From contig NW_026604975.1 in NCBI RefSeq assembly GCF_024763615.1, positions 17,387 to 81,386 on the forward strand: 64,000 bases of DNA, read 5' to 3'. Numbering within the stretch: position 1 is the stretch's first letter; the number at the start of each line of letters is the position of its first letter. Position numbers and translations under genes: made by a program. This stretch comes from Phlebotomus papatasi (taxonomy: Eukaryota > Arthropoda > Insecta > Diptera > Psychodidae). Under the pieces are notes generated by a model. It made no database searches, had not been told where the DNA came from, and saw nothing but the letters and a program-made list of their open reading frames with translations. Shown here in pieces: positions 24,401 through 39,400 of the stretch.

Positions 24401-27400
24401 CATATAATTCATGCGAGAAATCATTTTATTCTAACCCAAATATTTAGAGTGAAGATTAAGGATTTACTTGGGGTATTAATTATGCATATTAATTATGCAA
24501 ATATTACATGATAATTCATTAACAATCTTCATTCTCTAATTAATTTAAATTCTTTAACAAACCATTTAAGAAGGAGAAATACATTTTAGAATGCATTTAT
24601 TTTTCAATGAACGATTTGATAGAACTGCATTTCGTCTAGATTTATTTTGAGAAAATGATATTAAGTGGCATAAAACAATTGCCACAAAGAATAGGGATAT
24701 TTAAACCTTAAGCATATAATTCATGCGAGAAATCATTTTATTCTAACCCAAATATTTAGAGTGAAGATTAAGGATTTACTTGGGGTATTAATTATGCATA
24801 TTAATTATGCAAATATTACATGATAATTCATTAGCCAACTTCATTCTCTAATTAATTTAAATTCTTTAACAAACCATTTAAGAAGGAGAAATACATTCTA
24901 GAATTTATTTATTATTCAAGGAATGATTTGATAGAACTGCATTTCATCGAGATTTATTTTGAGAAAATGATATTAAGTGGCATAAAACAATTGCCACAAA
25001 GAATAGGGATATTTAAACCTTAAGCATATAATTCATGCGAGAAATCATTTTATTCTAACCCAAATATTTAGAGTGAAGATTAAGGATTTACTTGGGGTAT
25101 TAATTATGCATATTAATTATGCAAATATTACATGATAATTCATTAACAATCTTCATTCTCTAATTAATTTAAATTCTTTAACAAACCATTTAAGAAGGAG
25201 AAATACATTCTAGAATTTATTTATTATTCAAGGAATGATTTGATAGAACTGCATTTCATCTAGATTTATTTTGAGAAAATGATATTAAGTGGCATAAAAC
25301 AATTGCCACAAAGAATAGGGATATTTAAACCTTAAGCATATAATTCATGCGAGAAATCATTTTATTCTAACCCAAATATTTAGAGTGAAGATTAAGGATT
25401 TACTTGGGGTATTAATTATGCATATTAATTATGCAAATATTACATGATAATTCATTAACAATCTTAATTCTCTAATTAATTTAAATTCTTTAACAAACCA
25501 TTTAAGAAGGAGAAATACATTTTAGAATGCATTTATTTTTCAATGAACGATTTGATAGAACTGCATTTCGTCTAGATTTATTTTGAGAAAATGATATTAA
25601 GTGGCATAAAACAATTGCCACAAAGAATAGGGATATTTAAACCTTAAGCATATAATTCATGCGAGAAATCATTTTATTCTAACCCAAATATTTAGAGTGA
25701 AGATTAAGGATTTACTTGGGGTATTAATTATGCATATTAATTATGCAAATATTACATGATAATTCATTAACCAACTTCATTCTCTAATTAATTTAAATTC
25801 TTTAACAAACCATTTAAGAAGGAGAAATACATTCTAGAATTTATTTATTATTCAAGGAATGATTTGATAGAACTGCATTTCATCGAGATTTATTTTGAGA
25901 AAATGATATTAAGTGGCATAAAACAATTGCCACGAAGAAAAGGGGTATTTAAACCTTAAGCATATAATTCATGCGAGAAATCATTTTATTCTAACCCAAA
26001 TATTTAGAGTGAAGATTAAGGATTTACTTGGGGTATTAATTATGCATATTAATTATGCAAATATTACATGATAATTCATTAACAATCTTCATTCTCTAAT
26101 TAATTTAAATTCTTTAACAAACCATTTAAGAAGGAGAAATACATTCTAGAATTTATTTATTATTCAAGGAATGATTTGATAGAACTGCATTTCATCGAGA
26201 TTTATTTTGAGAAAATGATATTAAGTGGCATAAAACAATTGCCACAAAGAATAGGGATATTTAAACCTTAAGCATATAATTCATGCGAGAAATCATTTTA
26301 TTCTAACCCAAATATTTAGAGTGAAGATTAAGGATTTACTTGGGGTATTAATTATGCATATTAATTATGCAAATATTACATGATAATTCATTAACAATCT
26401 TCATTCTCTAATTAATTTAAATTCTTTAACAAACCATTTAAGAAGGAGAAATACATTCTAGAATGTATTTATTATTCAATGAATGATTTGATAGAACTGC
26501 ATTTCATCGAGATTTATTTTGAGAAAATGATATTAAGTGGCATAAAACAATTGCCACAAAGAATAGGGATATTTAAACCTTAAGCATATAATTCATGCGA
26601 GAAATCATTTTATTCTAACCCAAATATTTAGAGTGAAGATTAAGGATTTACTTGGGGTATTAATTATGCATATTAATTATGCAAATATTACATGATAATT
26701 CATTAACCAACTTCATTCTCTAATTAATTTAAATTCTTTAACAAACCATTTAAGAAGGAGAAATACATTCTAGAATTTATTTATTATTCAAGGAATGATT
26801 TGATAGAACTGCATTTCATCGAGATTTATTTTGAGAAAATGATATTAAGTGGCATAAAACAATTGCCACAAAGAATAGGGATATTTAAACCTTAAGCATA
26901 TAATTCATGCGAGAAATCATTTTATTCTAACCCAAATATTTAGAGTGAAGATTAAGGATTTACTTGGGGTATTAATTATGCATATTAATTATGCAAATAT
27001 TACATGATAATTCATTAACAATCTTCATTCTCTAATTAATTTAAATTCATTAACAAACCATTTAAGAAGGAGAAATACATTTTAGAATGCATTTATTTTT
27101 CAATGAACGATTTGATAGAACTGCATTTCGTCTAGATTTATTTTGAGAAAATGATATTAAGTGGCATAAAACAATTGCCACAAAGAATAGGGATATTTAA
27201 ACCTTAAGCATATAATTCATGCGAGAAATCATTTTATTCTAACCCAAATATTTAGAGTGAAGATTAAGGATTTACTTGGGGTATTAATTATGCATATTAA
27301 TTATGCAAATATTACATGATAATTCATTAACCAACTTCATTCTCTAATTAATTTAAATTCTTTAACAAACCATTTAAGAAGGAGAAATACATTCTAGAAT

Positions 27401-30400
27401 TTATTTATTATTCAAGGAATGATTTGATAGAACTGCATTTCATCGAGATTTATTTTGAGAAAATGATATTAAGTGGCATAAAACAATTGCCACAAAGAAT
27501 AGGGATATTTAAACCTTAAGCATATAATTCATGCGAGAAATCATTTTATTCTAACCCAAATATTTAGAGTGAAGATTAAGGATTTACTTGGGGTATTAAT
27601 TATGCATATTAATTATGCAAATATTACATGATAATTCATTAACCAACTTCATTCTCTAATTAATTTAAATTCATTAACAAACCATTTAAGAAGGAGAAAT
27701 ACATTTTAGAATGCATTTATTTTTCAATGAACGATTTGATAGAACTGCATTTCGTCTAGATTTATTTTGAGAAAATGATATTAAGTGGCATAAAACAATT
27801 GCCACAAAGAATAGGGATATTTAAACCTTAAGCATATAATTCATGCGAGAAATCATTTTATTCTAACCCAAATATTTAGAGTGAAGATTAAGGATTTACT
27901 TGGGGTATTAATTATGCATATTAATTATGCAAATATTACATGATAATTCATTAACCAACTTCATTCTCTAATTAATTTAAATTCTTTAACAAACCATTTA
28001 AGAAGGAGAAATACATTCTAGAATTTATTTATTATTCAAGGAATGATTTGATAGAACTGCATTTCATCGAGATTTATTTTGAGAAAATGATATTAAGTGG
28101 CATAAAACAATTGCCACGAAGAAAAGGGGTATTTAAACCTTAAGCATATAATTCATGCGAGAAATCATTTTATTCTAACCCAAATATTTAGAGTGAAGAT
28201 TAAGGATTTACTTGGGGTATTAATTATGCATATTAATTATGCAAATATTACATGATAATTCATTAACAACTTCATTCTCTAATTAATTTAAATTCTTTAA
28301 CAAACCATTTAAGAAGGAGAAATACATTCTAGAATTTATTTATTATTCAATGAATGATTTGATAGAACTGCATTTCATCGAGATTTATTTTGAGAAAATG
28401 ATATTAAGTGGCATAAAACAATTGCCACAAAGAATAGGGATATTTAAACCTTAAGCATATAATTCATGCGAGAAATCATTTTATTCTAACCCAAATATTT
28501 AGAGTGAAGATTAAGGATTTACTTGGGGTATTAATTATGCATATTAATTATGCAAATATTACATGATAATTCATTAACCAACTTCATTCTCTAATTAATT
28601 TAAATTCATTAACAAGCCATTTAAGAAGGAGAAATACATTCTAGAATTTATTTATTATTCAAGGAATGATTTGATAGAACTGCATTTCGTCTAGATTTAT
28701 TTTGAGAAAATGATATTAAGTGGCATAAAACAATTGCCACAAAGAATAGGGATATTTAAACCTTAAGCATATAATTCATGCGAGAAATCATTTTATTCTA
28801 ACCCAAATATTTAGAGTGAAGATTAAGGATTTACTTGGGGTATTAATTATGCATATTAATTATGCAAATATTACATGATAATTCATTAACAATCTTAATT
28901 CTCTAATTAATTTAAATTCTTTAACAAACCATTTAAGAAGGAGAAATACATTTTAGAATGCATTTATTTTTCAATGAACGATTTTATAGAACTGCATTTC
29001 GTCTAGATTTATTTTGAAAAAATGATATTAAGTGGCATAAAACAATTGCCACAAAGAATAGAGACATTTAAACCTTAAGCATATAATTCATGCGAGAAAT
29101 CATTTTATTCTAACCCAAATATTTAGAGTGAAGATTAAGGATTTACTTGGGGTATTAATTATGCATATTAATTATGCAAATATTACATGATAATTCATTA
29201 ACCAACTTCATTCTCTAATTAATTTAAATTCTTTAACAAACTATTTAAGAAGGACAAATACATTCTAGAATGTATTTATTATTCAAGGAATGATTTGATA
29301 GAACTGCATTTCATCGAGATTTATTTTGAGAAAATGATATTAAGTGGCATAAAACAATTGCCACGAAGAAAAGGGGTATTTAAACCTTAAGCATATAATT
29401 CATGCGAGAAATCATTTTATTCTAACCCAAATATTTAGAGTGAAGATTAAGGATTTACTTGGGGTATTAATTATGCATATTAATTATGCAAATATTACAT
29501 GATAATTCATTAACCAACTTCATTCTCTAATTAATTTAAATTCTTTAACAAACCATTTAAGAAGGAGAAATACATTCTAGAATTTATTTATTATTCAAGG
29601 AATGATTTGATAGAACTGCATTTCATCGAGATTTATTTTGAGAAAATGATATTAAGTGGCATAAAACAATTGCCACAAAGAATAGGGATATTTAAACCTT
29701 AAGCATATAATTCATGCGAGAAATCATTTTATTCTAACCCAAATATTTAGAGTGAAGATTAAGGATTTACTTGGGGTATTAATTATGCATATTAATTATG
29801 CAAATATTACATGATAATTCATTAACAATCTTCATTCTCTAATTAATTTAAATTCTTTAACAAACCATTTAAGAAGGAGAAATACATTCTAGAATGTATT
29901 TATTATTCAAAGAATGATTTGATAGAACTGCATTTCATCGAGATTTATTTTGAGAAAATGATATTAAGTGGCATAAAACAATTGCCACGAAGAATAGGGG
30001 TATTTAAACCTTAAGCATATAATTCATGCGAGAAATCATTTTATTCTAACCCAAATATTTAGAGTGAAGATTAAGGATTTACTTGGGGTATTAATTATGC
30101 ATATTAATTATGCAAATATTACATGATAATTCATTAACCAACTTCATTCTCTAATTAATTTAAATTCTTTAACAAACCATTTAAGAAGGAGAAATACATT
30201 CTAGAATGTATTTATTATTCAAGGAATGATTTGATAGAACTGCATTTCATCGAGATTTATTTTGAGAAAATGATATTAAGTGGCATAAAACAATTGCCAC
30301 GAAGAAAAGGGGTATTTAAACCTTAAGCATATAATTCATGCGAGAAATCATTTTATTCTAACCCAAATATTTAGAGTGAAGATTAAGGATTTACTTGGGG

Positions 30401-33400
30401 TATTAATTATGCATATTAATTATGCAAATATTACATGATAATTCATTAACCAACTTCATTCTCTAATTAATTTAAATTCTTTAACAAACCATTTAAGAAG
30501 GAGAAATACATTCTAGAATGTATTTATTATTCAAAGAATGATTTGATAGAACTGCATTTCATCGAGATTTATTTTGAGAAAATGATATTAAGTGGCATAA
30601 AACAATTGCCACGAAGAAAAGGGATATTTAAACCTTAAGCATATAATTCATGCGAGAAATCATTTTATTCTAACCCAAATATTTAGAGTGAAGATTAAGG
30701 ATTTACTTGGGGTATTAATTATGCATATTAATTATGCAAATATTACATGATAATTCATTAACAATCTTCATTCTCTAATTAATTTAAATTCTTTAACAAA
30801 CCATTTAAGAAGGAGAAATACATTCTAGAATTTATTTATTATTCAAGGAATGATTTGATAGAACTGCATTTCATCGAGATTTATTTTGAGAAAATGATAT
30901 TAAGTGGCATAAAACAATTGCCACGAAGAAAAGGGGTATTTAAACCTTAAGCATATAATTCATGCGAGAAATCATTTTATTCTAACCCAAATATTTAGAG
31001 TGAAGATTAAGGATTTACTTGGGGTATTAATTATGCAAATATTACATGATAATTCATTAACAATCTTAATTCTCTAATTAATTTAAATTCTTTAACAAAC
31101 CATTTAAGAAGGAGAAATACATTTTAGAATGCATTTATTTTTCAATGAACGATTTTATAGAACTGCATTTCGTCTAGATTTATTTTGAAAAAATGATATT
31201 AAGTGGCATAAAACAATTGCCACAAAGAATAGAGACATTTAAACCTTAAGCATATAATTCATGCGAGAAATCATTTTATTCTAACCCAAATATTTAGAGT
31301 GAAGATTAAGGATTTACTTGGGGTATTAATTATGCATATTAATTATGCAAATATTACATGATAATTCATTAACAATCTTCATTCTCTAATTAATTTAAAT
31401 TCTTTAACAAACCATTTAAGAAGGAGAAATACATTCTAGAATTTATTTATTATTCAAGGAATGATTTGATAGAACTGCATTTCATCGAGATTTATTTTGA
31501 GAAAATGATATTAAGTGGCATAAAACAATTGCCACGAAGAAAAGGGGTATTTAAACCTTAAGCATATAATTCATGCGAGAAATCATTTTATTCTAACCCA
31601 AATATTTAGAGTGAAGATTAAGGATTTACTTGGGGTATTAATTATGCATATTAATTATGCAAATATTACATGATAATTCATTAACAATCTTCATTCTCTA
31701 ATTAATTTAAATTCTTTAACAAACCATTTAAGAAGGAGAAATACATTCTAGAATTTATTTATTATTCAAGGAATGATTTTATAGAACTGCATTTCATCGA
31801 GATTTATTTTGAGAAAATGATATTAAGTGGCATAAAACAATTGCCACAAAGAATAGGGATATTTAAACCTTAAGCATATAATTCATGCGAGAAATCATTT
31901 TATTCTAACCCAAATATTTAGAGTGAAGATTAAGGATTTACTTGGGGTATTAATTATGCATATTAATTATGCAAATATTACATGATAATTCATTAACAAT
32001 CTTAATTCTCTAATTAATTTAAATTCTTTAACAAACCATTTAAGAAGGAGAAATACGTTTTAGAATGCATTTATTTTTCAATGAACGATTTTATAGAACT
32101 GCATTTCGTCTAGATTTATTTTGAAAAAATGATATTAAGTGGCATAAAACAATTGCCACAAAGAATAGAGACATTTAAACCTTAAGCATATAATTCATGC
32201 GAGAAATCATTTTATTCTAACCCAAATATTTAGAGTGAAGATTAAGGATTTACTTGGGGTATTAATTATGCATATTAATTATGCAAATATTACATGATAA
32301 TTCATTAACCAACTTCATTCTCTAATTAATTTAAATTCTTTAACAAACCATTTAAGAAGGAGAAATACGTTCTAGAATTTATTTATTATTCGAGGAATGA
32401 TTTGATAGAACTGCATTTCATCGAGATTTATTTTGAGAAAATGATATTAAGTGGCATAAAACAATTGCCACAAAGAATAGGGATATTTAAACCTTAAGCA
32501 TATAATTCATGCGAGAAATCATTTTATTCTAACCCAAATATTTAGAGTGAAGATTAAGGATTTACTTGGGGTATTAATTATGCATATTAATTATGCAAAT
32601 ATTACATGATAATTCATTAACAATCTTCATTCTCTAATTAATTTAAATTCTTTAACAAACCATTTAAGAAGGAGAAATACATTCTAGAATTTATTTATTA
32701 TTCAAGGAATGATTTGATAGAACTGCATTTCATCGAGATTTATTTTGAGAAAATGATATTAAGTGGCATAAAACAATTGCCACAAAGAATAGGGATATTT
32801 AAACCTTAAGCATATAATTCATGCGAGAAATCATTTTATTCTAACCCAAATATTTAGAGTGAAGATTAAGGATTTACTTGGGGTATTAATTATGCAAATA
32901 TTACATGATAATTCATTAACTATCTTAATTCTCTAATTAATTTAAATTCTTTAACAAACCATTTAAGAAGGAGAAATACGTTTTAGAATGCATTTATTTT
33001 TCAATGAACGATTTTATAGAACTGCATTTCGTCTAGATTTATTTTGAAAAAATGATATTAAGTGGCATAAAACAATTGCCACAAAGAATAGAGACATTTA
33101 AACCTTAAGCATATAATTCATGCGAGAAATCATTTTATTCTAACCCAAATATTTAGAGTGAAGATTAAGGATTTACTTGGGGTATTAATTATGCATATTA
33201 ATTATGCAAATATTACATGATAATTCATTAACAATCTTCATTCTCTAATTAATTTAAATTCTTTAACAAACCATTTAAGAAGGAGAAATACATTCTAGAA
33301 TTTATTTATTATTCAAGGAATGATTTTATAGAACTGCCTTTCGTCGATTTATTTTGAGAAAATGATATTAAGTGGCATAAAACAATTGCCACAAAGAATA

Positions 33401-36400
33401 GGGATATTTAAACCTTAAGCATATAATTCATGCGAGAAATCATTTTATTCTAACCCAAATATTTAGAGTGAAGATTAAGGATTTACTTGGGGTATTAATT
33501 ATGCATATTAATTATGCAAATATTACATGATAATTCATTAACAATCTTCATTCTCTAATTAATTTAAATTCTTTAACAAACCATTTAAGAAGGAGAAATA
33601 CATTCTAGAATGTATTTATTATTCAAGGAATGATTTTATAGAACTGCCTTTCGTCGATTTATTTTGAGAAAATGATATTAAGTGGCATAAAACAATTGCC
33701 ACAAAGAATAGGGATATTTAAACCTTAAGCATATAATTCATGCGAGAAATCATTTTATTCTAACCCAAATATTTAGAGTGAAGATTAAGGATTTACTTGG
33801 GGTATTAATTATGCATATTAATTATGCAAATATTACATGATAATTCATTAACAATCTTCATTATCTAATTAATTTAAATTCTTTAACAAACCATTTAAGA
33901 AGGAGAAATACATTCTAGAATGTATTTATTATTCAAAGAATGATTTGATAGAACTGCATTTCATCGAGATTTATTTTGAGAAAATGATATTAAGTGGCAT
34001 AAAACAATTGCCACGAAGAAAAGGGGTATTTAAACCTTAAGCATATAATTCATGCGAGAAATCATTTTATTCTAACCCAAATATTTAGAGTGAAGATTAA
34101 GGATTTACTTGGGGTATTAATTATGCATATTAATTATGCAAATATTACATGATAATTCATTAACCAACTTCATTCTCTAATTAATTTAAATTCTTTAACA
34201 AACCATTTAAGAAGGAGAAATACATTCTAGAATGTATTTATTATTCAAGGAATGATTTGATAGAACTGCATTTCATCGAGATTTATTTTGAGAAAATGAT
34301 ATTAAGTGGCATAAAACAATTGCCACAAAGAATAGGGATATTTAAACCTTAAGCATATAATTCATGCGAGAAATCATTTTATTCTAACCCAAATATTTAG
34401 AGTGAAGATTAAGGATTTACTTGGGGTATTAATTATGCATATTAATTATGCAAATATTACATGATAATTCATTAACAATCTTAATTCTCTAATTAATTTA
34501 AATTCTTTAACAAACCATTTAAGAAGGAGAAATACATTTTAGAATGCATTTATTTTTCAATGAACGATTTTATAGAACTGCATTTCGTCTAGATTTATTT
34601 TGAAAAAAATGATATTAAGTGGCATAAAACAATTGCCACAAAGAATAGAGACATTTAAACCTTAAGCATATAATTCATGCGAGAAATCATTTTATTCTAA
34701 CCCAAATATCTAGAATGAAGATTAAGGATTTACTTGGGGTATTAATTATGCATATTAATTATGCAAATATTACATGATAATTCATTAACAATCTTCATTC
34801 TCTAATTAATTTAAATTCTTTAACAAACCATTTAAGAAGGAGAAATACATTCTAGAATTTATTTATTATTCAAGGAATGATTTTATAGAACTGCCTTTCG
34901 TCGATTTATTTTGAGAAAATGATATTAAGTGGCATAAAACAATTGCCACAAAGAATAGGGATATTTAAACCTTAAGCATATAATTCATGCGAGAAATCAT
35001 TTTATTCTAACCCAAATATTTAGAGTGAAGATTAAGGATTTACTTGGGGTATTAATTATGCATATTAATTATGCAAATATTACATGATAATTCATTAACA
35101 ATCTTCATTATCTAATTAATTTAAATTCTTTAACAAACCATTTAAGAAGGAGAAATACATTCTAGAATGTATTTATTATTCAAAGAATGATTTGATAGAA
35201 CTGCATTTCATCGAGATTTATTTTGAGAAAATGATATTAAGTGGCATAAAACAATTGCCACGAAGAAAAGGGGTATTTAAACCTTAAGCATATAATTCAT
35301 GCGAGAAATCATTTTATTCTAACCCAAATATTTAGAGTGAAGATTAAGGATTTACTTGGGGTATTAATTATGCAAATATTACATGATAATTCATTAACAA
35401 TCTTAATTCTCTAATTAATTTAAATTCTTTAACAAACCATTTAAGAAGGAGAAATACATTCTAGAATGTATTTATTATTCAAAGAATGATTTGATAGAAC
35501 TGCATTTCATCGAGATTTATTTTGAGAAAATGATATTAAGTGGCATAAAACAATTGCCACGAAGAAAAGGGGTATTTAAACCTTAAGCATATAATTCATG
35601 CGAGAAATCATTTTATTCTAACCCAAATATTTAGAGTGAAGATTAAGGATTTACTTGGGGTATTAATTATGCAAATATTACATGATAATTCATTAACCAA
35701 CTTCATTCTCTAATTAATTTAAATTCTTTAACAAACCATTTAAGAAGGAGAAATACATTCTAGAATTTATTTATTATTCAATGAATGATTTGATAGAACT
35801 GCATTTCGTCTAGATTTATTTTGAAAAAATGATATTAAGTGGCATAAAACAATTGCCACAAAGAATAGGGATATTTAAACCTTAAGCATATAATTCATGC
35901 GAGAAATCATTTTATTCTAACCCAAATATTTAGAGTGAAGATTAAGGATTTACTTGGGGTATTAATTATGCATATTAATTATGCAAATATTACATGATAA
36001 TTCATTAACCAACTTCATTCTCTAATTAATTTAAATTCTTTAACAAACCATTTAAGAAGGAGAAATACATTCTAGAATTTATTTATTATTCAATGAATGA
36101 TTTGATAGAACTGCATTTCATCGAGATTTATTTTGAGAAAATGATATTAAGTGGCATAAAACAATTGCCACAAAGAATAGGGATATTTAAACCTTAAGCA
36201 TATAATTCATGCGAGAAATCATTTTATTTTAACCCAAATATTTAGAGTGAAGATTAAGGATTTACTTGGGGTATTAATTATGCATATTAATTATGCAAAT
36301 ATTACATGATAATTCATTAACAATCTTCATTCTCTAATTAATTTAAATTCTTTAACAAACCATTTAAGAAAGAGAAATACATTCTAGAATTTATTTATTA

Positions 36401-39400
36401 ATCAATGAATGATTTGATAGAACTGCATTTCATCGAGATTTATTTTGAGAAAATGATATTAAGTGGCATAAAACAATTGCCACGAAGAAAAGGGGTATTT
36501 AAACCTTAAGCATATAATTCATGCGAGAAATCATTTTATTCTAACCCAAATATTTAGAGTGAAGATTAAGGATTTACTTGGGGTATTAATTATGCATATT
36601 AATTATGCAAATATTACATGATAATTCATTAACAATCTTAATTCTCTAATTAATTTAAATTCATTAACAAACCATTTAAGAAGGAGAAATACATTCTAGA
36701 ATTTATTTATTATTCAATGAATGATTTGATAGAACTGCATTTCATCGAGATTTATTTTGAGAAAATGATATTAAGTGGCATAAAACAATTGCCACGAAGA
36801 AAAGGGGTATTTAAACCTTAAGCATATAATTCATGCGAGAAATCATTTTATTCTAACCCAAATATTTAGAGTGAAGATTAAGGATTTACTTGGGGTATTA
36901 ATTATGCATATTAATTATGCAAATATTACATGATAATTCATTAACAATCTTCATTCTCTAATTAATTTAAATTCTTTAACAAACCATTTAAGAATGAGAA
37001 ATACATTTTAGAATGCATTTATTTTTCAAGGAATGATTTGATAGAACTGCATTTCATCGAGATTTATTTTGAGAAAATGATATTAAGTGGCATAAAACAA
37101 TTGCCACAAAGAATAGGGATATTTAAACCTTAAGCATATAATTCATGCGAGAAATCATTTTATTCTAACCCAAATATTTAGAGTGAAGATTAAGGATTTA
37201 CTTGGGGTATTAATTATGCATATTAATTATGCAAATATTACATGATAATTCATTAACAATCTTCATTCTCTAATTAATTTAAATTCTTTAACAAATCATT
37301 TAAGAAGGAGAAATACATTCTAGAATTTATTTATTATTCAAGGAATGATTTGATAGAACTGCATTTCATTGAGATTTATTTTGAGAAAATGATATTAAGT
37401 GGCATAAAACAATTGCCACGAAGAAAAGGGGTATTTAAACCTTAAGCATATAATTCATGCGAGAAATCATTTTATTCTAACCCAAATATTTAGAGTGAAG
37501 ATTAAGGATTTACTTGGGGTATTAATTATGCATATTAATTATGCAAATATTACATGATAATTCATTAACAATCTTAATTCTCTAATTAATTTAAATTCAT
37601 TAACAAACCATTTAAGAAGGAGAAATACATTTTAGAATGCATTTATTTTTCAATGAACGATTTTATAGAACTGCATTTCGTCTAGATTTATTTTGAAAAA
37701 ATGATATTAAGTGGCATAAAACAATTGCCACAAAGAATAGGGATATTTAAACCTTAAGCATATAATTCATGCGAGAAATCATTTTATTCTAACCCAAATA
37801 TTTAGAGTGAAGATTAAGGATTTACTTGGGGTATTAATTATGCATATTAATTATGCAAATATTACATAATAATTCATTAACAATCTTAATTCTCTAATTA
37901 ATTTAAATTCATTAACAAACCATTTAAGAAGGAGAAATACATTTTAGAATGCATTTATTTTTCAATGAACGATTTTATAGAACTGCATTTCGTCTAGATT
38001 TATTTTGAAAAAATGATATTAAGTGACATAAAACAATTGCCACAAAGAATAGGGATATTTAAACCTTAAGCATATAATTCATGCGAGAAATCATTTTATT
38101 CTAACCCAAATATTTAGAGTGAAGATTAAGGATTTACTTGGGGTATTAATTATGCATATTAATTATGCAAATATTACATGATAATTCATTAACAATCTTC
38201 ATTCTCTAATTAATTTAAATTCATTAACAAACCATTTAAGAAGGAGAAATACATTCTAGAATTTATTTATTATTCAAGGAATGATTTGATAGAACTGCAT
38301 TTCATCGAGATTTATTTTGAGAAAATGATATTAAGTGGCATAAAACAATTGCCACAAAGAATAGGGATATTTAAACCTTAAGCATATAATTCATGCGAGA
38401 AATCATTTTATTCTAACCCAAATATTTAGAGTGAAGATTAAGGATTTACTTGGGGTATTAATTATGCATATTAATTATGCAAATATTACATGATAATTCA
38501 TTAACAATCTTCATTCTCTAATTAATTTAAATTCATTAACAAACCATTTAAGAAGGAGAAATACATTTTAGAATGCATTTATTTTTCAATGAACGATTTT
38601 ATAGAACTGCATTTCGTCTAGATTTATTTTGAAAAAATGATATTAAGTGGCATAAAACAATTGCCACGAAGAAAAGGGGTATTTAAACCTTAAGCATATA
38701 ATTCATGCGAGAAATCATTTTATTCTAACCCAAATATTTAGAGTGAAGATTAAGGATTTACTTGGGGTATTAATTATGCAAAAATTACATGATAATTCAT
38801 TAACAATCTTAATTCTCTAATTAATTTAAATTCATTAACAAACCATTTAAGAAGGAGAAATACATTTTAGAATGCATTTATTTTTCAATGAACGATTTGA
38901 TAGAACTGCATTTCGTCTAGATTTATTTTGAAAAAATGATATTAAGTAGCATAAAACAATTGCCACAAAGAATAGGGATATTTAAACCTTAAGCATATAA
39001 TTCATGCGAGAAATCATTTTATTTTAACCCAAATATTTAGAGTGAAGATTAAGGATTTACTTGGGGTATTAATTATGCATATTAATTATGCAAATATTAC
39101 ATGATAATTCATTAACAATCTTCATTCTCTAATTAATTTAAATTCTTTAACAAACCATTTAAGAAAGAGAAATACATTCTAGAATTTATTTATTAATCAA
39201 TGAATGATTTGATAGAACTGCATTTCATCGAGATTTATTTTGAGAAAATGATATTAAGTGGCATAAAACAATTGCCACGAAGAAAAGGGGTATTTAAACC
39301 TTAAGCATATAATTCATGCGAGAAATCATTTTATTCTAACCCAAATATTTAGAGTGAAGATTAAGGATTTACTTGGGGTATTAATTATGCATATTAATTA